From NCBI GenBank assembly GCA_002339085.1, contig DDDX01000073.1:1-46453 (forward strand): 46,453 nt of DNA, given 5' to 3'. The position numbers were made by a program, and so were the translations under genes. This document shows positions 43,203 to 46,453 of the stretch, in pieces (position 1 is the stretch's first letter; every line of letters starts with the position of its first letter). The notes under the pieces were generated by a model that did not search any database, was not told the origin of the DNA, and saw nothing but the letters and a program-made list of their open reading frames with translations. The DNA comes from Cellvibrionales bacterium UBA1969. Its GTDB lineage: Bacteria > Pseudomonadota > Gammaproteobacteria > Pseudomonadales > UBA7434.

Positions 43203-45152
43203 ATGAAAATATCTAAACTGCAGACTATTTCTTCTTTTCTTTCGGCACTTACTATTTGTTATATTTTTACGCTAGTTTTTTTTCCTATTGATGCCCATGC
43301 CGACAAAGAAAGTGATTTTAGAGTATTAGTTGATGTCTCTGGTAGTATGAAGCAAAGCGATCCAAGTGATATGCGGCAGCCAGCCGTTGATTTATTGATT
43401 CGGCTGGCACCAGAGAAAAGTTTAATGGGTATTTGGACCTTTGGTCAACATGTGGATATGTTAGTTCCCCATCGTAGAATATCAAAAAATTGGCGCGATT
43501 TTTCATCATCTCAGGTTGATCATATCCACTCTTCTGCAATACGAACCAACATTGGCTTAGCCTTAGAAATGATGTTGGCAGAAGAAAATGTTCATGTTGC
43601 TAAAAATAGAAGTGACACTGAAAAAACTGTTCTGTTACTAACTGATGGAGTGGTTGACATTTCACCCGATGTTCAGAGCAATGAGAAGGAGCGATTGAGA
43701 ATTATCGAGCAGTTATTACCTGAATTGCAAAATTCTGGTTTGACGATTCATACTATCGCCTTATCAGAAAATGCTGATCAAGCATTGTTAAAGCAATTGT
43801 CGCTTGCGACCGATGGGGTGTTCACTGTAGCAGAAAGTGCAGACCAACTCACATCAGTGTTTTTATCTGTCTTTGATTTATCATTTCCCGTTAGTCGCAT
43901 ACCAATTGATAATCAGGGCTTCTTGATCGATAGTGGTGCTGATGAATTTACTTTGCTGGTTATTGGAGGAGACCATGCGTCTTTACAGTTAAAAAATCCA
44001 TTAGGTTTTAGCATAAATGCAAGCAATGAATTATCCAACGTGAATTGGTTTTCATCATCCGACTACAGTTTAATCACGGTTTCACAGCCTGAAATAGGGA
44101 AATGGTTTGTTGATAGGGGTCTAACACAGCAGGCGCGGGTATCCATAGTCAGTGATGTTTCTTTACGACTCAGTGATATTGCAAATAATATTTATCCACG
44201 TACAGCAATGGTTATTGATGCTGTTCTAACTGAGACTGGCCATCCTATCGACGAACAGAAGCTTATAGAATTAATAATGGTTGATTATCGTTTACGAAAC
44301 CCTAGCGGCGACATTGTTGAAGGGAAATTTTCATTGCTAGATGAGAATAAAGCGCACTATCAAGCCGCTTTTGATGATCTCACTCAGCGAGGTAGTTATC
44401 AGTTAACTGTCACTGCGAGGACGGATACATTTCATCGCCAGCAGATTAAATCTTTTATCGTGCATGACTCATTTTATGTTGATTTCTCAGTGGATAATAC
44501 AACGCAAACTTTATCGCTTGAGGTTCTAATTATAGACCCTTCTATTATAGGACAGAAAATAGACCTCAGTGTGATGGTCGAAACAGGCAATGAGATTATT
44601 GAAGAGGTTTCATTGACGCAAAAAAATAATGGCAGTTGGTCTTATACATCGTCCTGGCTTGAAGGCGGTAATTATTCATTACGATTACAGGCTCATGCAT
44701 CAGACGCCCTATTGGAGCTGAATGAGTTTGAGGCGGCCAACTTAAGCTTTTCAATAGAGGGGGAAGAAATATTAACGCCCATTAGCGATGTTGCTCAAGA
44801 CCAAGATGACGACGATCGTAGCAACGCTGAAGAAGGTGTGTTTTCTAAAAATATATGGTTTTTTTCACTATTAACCTTGGCTAATGCGGCCCTGATTGCC
44901 ATTTTTTTGGTTATTTATCGTCGTTATTTTATATTCTCAGAGAGAAGCCGAGCGGCCGAGACTAATGACGAAGGTCTATTAGATGTGAAAAATCAAGATG
45001 AAGAAAATCAAGCGGTTGTCAGTCATAAAGATGTTGATATGGATACGATTAATCCATCGTTGGTGTCTGAGGTAAATGATATCGACAGTGATTTTGATAT
45101 TAGTCAAAGTTATGATACTAACGAAGATAGCGACAATAATGGCGGTAGATAA
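43203..45152 (+). CDS. Secreted, membrane-anchored VWA-domain protein
   Basis: 649 residues from ATG 43203. A signal peptide ends near Ala33 (PIDAHA), followed immediately by a VWA domain with intact MIDAS motif (Asp44, Ser46, Ser48 in DVSGSM) and LLLTDGVVD. About 330 residues of predicted beta-rich domains follow (residues 230-545). One membrane segment (about 549-574, FSLLTLANAALIAIFLVIY) is followed by basic RR and a cytoplasmic tail of about 75 residues rich in Asp, Glu and Asn. Predicted topology is periplasmic VWA with cytoplasmic tail. A MoxR ATPase and a CoxE-like protein are encoded next. Function unknown. Confidence 0.88.
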   Translation: MKISKLQTISSFLSALTICYIFTLVFFPIDAHADKESDFRVLVDVSGSMKQSDPSDMRQPAVDLLIRLAPEKSLMGIWTFGQHVDMLVPHRRISKNWRDFSSSQVDHIHSSAIRTNIGLALEMMLAEENVHVAKNRSDTEKTVLLLTDGVVDISPDVQSNEKERLRIIEQLLPELQNSGLTIHTIALSENADQALLKQLSLATDGVFTVAESADQLTSVFLSVFDLSFPVSRIPIDNQGFLIDSGADEFTLLVIGGDHASLQLKNPLGFSINASNELSNVNWFSSSDYSLITVSQPEIGKWFVDRGLTQQARVSIVSDVSLRLSDIANNIYPRTAMVIDAVLTETGHPIDEQKLIELIMVDYRLRNPSGDIVEGKFSLLDENKAHYQAAFDDLTQRGSYQLTVTARTDTFHRQQIKSFIVHDSFYVDFSVDNTTQTLSLEVLIIDPSIIGQKIDLSVMVETGNEIIEEVSLTQKNNGSWSYTSSWLEGGNYSLRLQAHASDALLELNEFEAANLSFSIEGEEILTPISDVAQDQDDDDRSNAEEGVFSKNIWFFSLLTLANAALIAIFLVIYRRYFIFSERSRAAETNDEGLLDVKNQDEENQAVVSHKDVDMDTINPSLVSEVNDIDSDFDISQSYDTNEDSDNNGGR

Positions 45153-45164
45153 ATCTCACTCATC

Positions 45165-45186
45165 GAATTGAAAATAGTTTCAATTC
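45165..45186. repeat. Perfect 9-bp inverted repeat after the secreted VWA gene
   Basis: GAATTGAAA (45165-45173) and TTTCAATTC (45178-45186) flank a four-base ATAG loop. The stem is AT-rich and is followed by CCTTGCCCC, not a U-tract, so a standard intrinsic terminator is unlikely. It may be an operator, an mRNA 3' structure, or a weak bidirectional terminator. Confidence 0.5.
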
Positions 45187-45327
45187 CCTTGCCCCAGATA
45201 ATTTTTGTAAACCTTAATCATTTGCGGAGTAAGACTTATTAAATATTGCTGCGGATATGGCTTTTTAGGTCATTAATTTTTCGCCCGGGTTTATTTTGCA
45301 ATTGTAGGTTTTTTCTTAGCTGATAAA

Positions 45328-45357
45328 TTGATTATTGTGATTGTTTTGCCTAATAAT
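45328..45357 (+). promoter_or_regulatory. Candidate promoter upstream of the second moxR
   Basis: TTGATT (45328-45333) and AATAAT (45352-45357) with an 18-nt spacer in the 280-nt region between the secreted VWA gene and moxR. It would give a leader of about 70 nt and allow moxR-coxE transcription apart from the VWA gene. AT-rich surroundings make chance matches likely. Confidence 0.35.
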
Positions 45358-45418
45358 AAATTAACCTTATGTATTTTCTTTCGAATGAAGTTCATAAGCG
45401 TCAATAATGATGAAATTA

Positions 45419-45436
45419 ATGGATAAGTTATTGTGA
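45419..45436 (+). other. Five-codon mini-ORF overlapping the second moxR start
   Basis: ATG at 45419 opens MDKLL and ends in a TGA (45434-45436) overlapping the GTG start of moxR. Unlike the two similar cases, no strong Shine-Dalgarno precedes this ATG. The GGA inside the mini-ORF could serve the GTG nine bases later, so the arrangement may be coincidental. Confidence 0.28.
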
Positions 45437-46284
45437 CCACTTTTAAAAGTACTGCCAAATATATTGCTAGCGATGATCTTGCTATGTCAGTTAATGCTGC
45501 AATTGCCTTAGAAAAGCCTTTACTTATAAAGGGTGAGCCAGGTACTGGTAAGACCATGCTAGCCGAGCAAATTGCTGAGTCTACTGGTATGAGATTGATC
45601 CAGTGGCACATAAAATCGACCACTAAAGCGCATCAAGGGCTTTATGAGTATGATGCCGTTTCTCGGCTTCGGGATTCTCAGTTAGGCGATAATAAAGTGG
45701 CTGATGTAGCTAACTACATAAAAAAAGGCAAGCTTTGGGAGTCATTTGTTGCTGATGAGCGAGTGGTTTTATTGATTGATGAGATCGACAAAGCCGATAT
45801 TGAATTTCCTAATGATCTGCTACAAGAGCTTGATAGAATGGAATTTTTTGTCTATGAGACAGGAGAGACGATAAAAGCGGTGAACCGGCCGGTCATTATT
45901 ATCACTAGTAATAATGAAAAAGAGCTGCCGGATGCATTTTTGCGGAGGTGTTTTTTCCACTTTATTAACTTCCCTGATCGAGCTACCATGAAATCGATTG
46001 TTGATGTTCATTATCCTGAAATTCAAAAAAATCTCGTCGAACAGGCACTTGAGGTGTTCTTCGAACTAAGAGAGATACCCGGTTTGAAGAAGCGTCCTTC
46101 GACGTCTGAACTAATCGATTGGCTTAAACTGCTGATGTCTGACGATGTGCCCGATGACATCCTACAGCAACGCGATCAATCAAAGGCCATCCCGCCATTA
46201 TATGGTGCGCTAATCAAAAACGAGCAAGACGTACAATTGCTTGAGCGATTAGCGTTTATGCACCGTCGTGAAGGTTCGCGTTAA
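45433..46284 (+). CDS. MoxR-like AAA+ ATPase of the second VWA locus
   Basis: 283 residues with Walker A GEPGTGKT (Gly34-Thr41), Walker B VVLLIDEIDKAD, sensor-1 IIITSNNEKELPDAFLRRC and a helical C-terminal part. It is shorter than, and distinct in sequence from, the Bat-operon MoxR, and belongs to the type found next to CoxE-like VWA genes. The GTG start overlaps a short ATG mini-ORF; the protein begins MTTFKSTAKYIASDD. It is followed after 29 nt by a CoxE-like gene. A role in remodelling or assembling a protein complex is inferred from the family. Confidence 0.93.
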   Translation: MTTFKSTAKYIASDDLAMSVNAAIALEKPLLIKGEPGTGKTMLAEQIAESTGMRLIQWHIKSTTKAHQGLYEYDAVSRLRDSQLGDNKVADVANYIKKGKLWESFVADERVVLLIDEIDKADIEFPNDLLQELDRMEFFVYETGETIKAVNRPVIIITSNNEKELPDAFLRRCFFHFINFPDRATMKSIVDVHYPEIQKNLVEQALEVFFELREIPGLKKRPSTSELIDWLKLLMSDDVPDDILQQRDQSKAIPPLYGALIKNEQDVQLLERLAFMHRREGSR

Positions 46285-46313
46285 ATACAGTCATGTATAA
46301 GGCGATCTTATAG

Positions 46314-46453
46314 ATGTTATTGAACCTCTTTGATACCCTGCGCCGCTACGGCGTACCTGTGACCATCGGTGAATTTCTCGACTTACTACAAGCGCTAGAT
46401 AAAAACTTAATATTTGCTGAACAAGAGAAGTTTTATCACATGTCGCGTATGAT
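46314..46453 (+). CDS. Start of a CoxE-like VWA protein (cut by right edge)
   Basis: ATG at 46314 opens a frame that runs to the end of the window. The visible 46 residues include LFDTLRRYGVPVTIGEFLDL, LQALDKNL and EKFYHMSRM, resembling the N-terminus of cytoplasmic CoxE-like VWA proteins encoded next to MoxR ATPases. The VWA domain itself would lie beyond the edge, so the call depends on this N-terminal resemblance and on the moxR neighbour. Confidence 0.75.
   Translation, partial: MLLNLFDTLRRYGVPVTIGEFLDLLQALDKNLIFAEQEKFYHMSRM

Noticed and set aside
45291..45623. Minus-strand open frame covering the second moxR leader
   Set aside because: It runs antisense into the Walker A region of moxR and has no supporting motifs. 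The non-coding leader explanation is simpler.

Overview
The window is a 46.4 kb chromosomal segment of a gammaproteobacterium with fairly low G+C. Gene families and gene orders resemble the Pseudomonas/Cellvibrio-type lineage: the pyrG-kdsA-eno-ftsB-ispDF-truD-pcm run, the asd-truA-trpF-accD-folC-dedD-cvpA-purF-metZ run, and the DUF2835-ffs-dnaX-ybaB-recR run. The lineage is inferred from gene content only. I saw no tRNA, rRNA, insertion sequence, prophage or CRISPR array. The content is almost entirely core housekeeping.

Layout. (1) 1-2335: the end of an unrecognised gene, dinB, and a small lipoprotein gene. (2) 2580-9880, + strand: pyrG, kdsA, eno, ftsB, ispD, ispF, truD and pcm, supplying CTP, KDO, glycolysis, divisome, isoprenoid, pseudouridine and protein-repair functions. 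The usual surE and nlpD-rpoS neighbours are absent. (3) 9893-14123: a LysR regulator divergent from leuC-leuD-asd, with a perfect palindromic LysR-type box between them. leuB and fimV are not in their common positions; a 467-nt gene-free gap lies where fimV often sits. (4) 14594-25019: truA, trpF-trpB-trpA, accD, folC, a dedD-like SPOR gene, cvpA, purF and metZ. (5) 25112-29779: a DUF1289 gene, miaE, an orphan molybdopterin oxidoreductase and an ampG-type permease. (6) 29812-37012, - strand: a compact moxR-DUF58-DUF4381-batA-batB/C-batD operon whose genes overlap or abut. (7) 37336-42711: DUF2835, the SRP 4.5S RNA gene, dnaX-ybaB-recR, rnd, ycgL and ycgN. (8) 42753-46453: a small membrane protein and a second MoxR/VWA locus (signal-peptide VWA protein with a C-terminal membrane anchor, a MoxR AAA+ ATPase, and the start of a CoxE-like gene cut by the window edge).

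The observations I find most worth checking are: an 11-A tract in dnaX with stop codons immediately downstream in both other frames, which predicts a short gamma product; Glu in place of catalytic Asp60 in TrpA; three genes (truA, the dedD-like gene, the second moxR) whose GTG start overlaps the TGA of a five-codon ATG mini-ORF at an identical 14-nt offset; the second MoxR/VWA locus with a periplasmic VWA domain and an acidic cytoplasmic tail; and the molybdoenzyme with no Cys visible in the expected Mo-ligand region. Several start codons were re-assigned from ribosome binding sites and family N-termini (lipoprotein, pyrG, LysR, leuD, asd, purF, ycgL, dnaX). I could run no database search, so family names rest on motif recognition.
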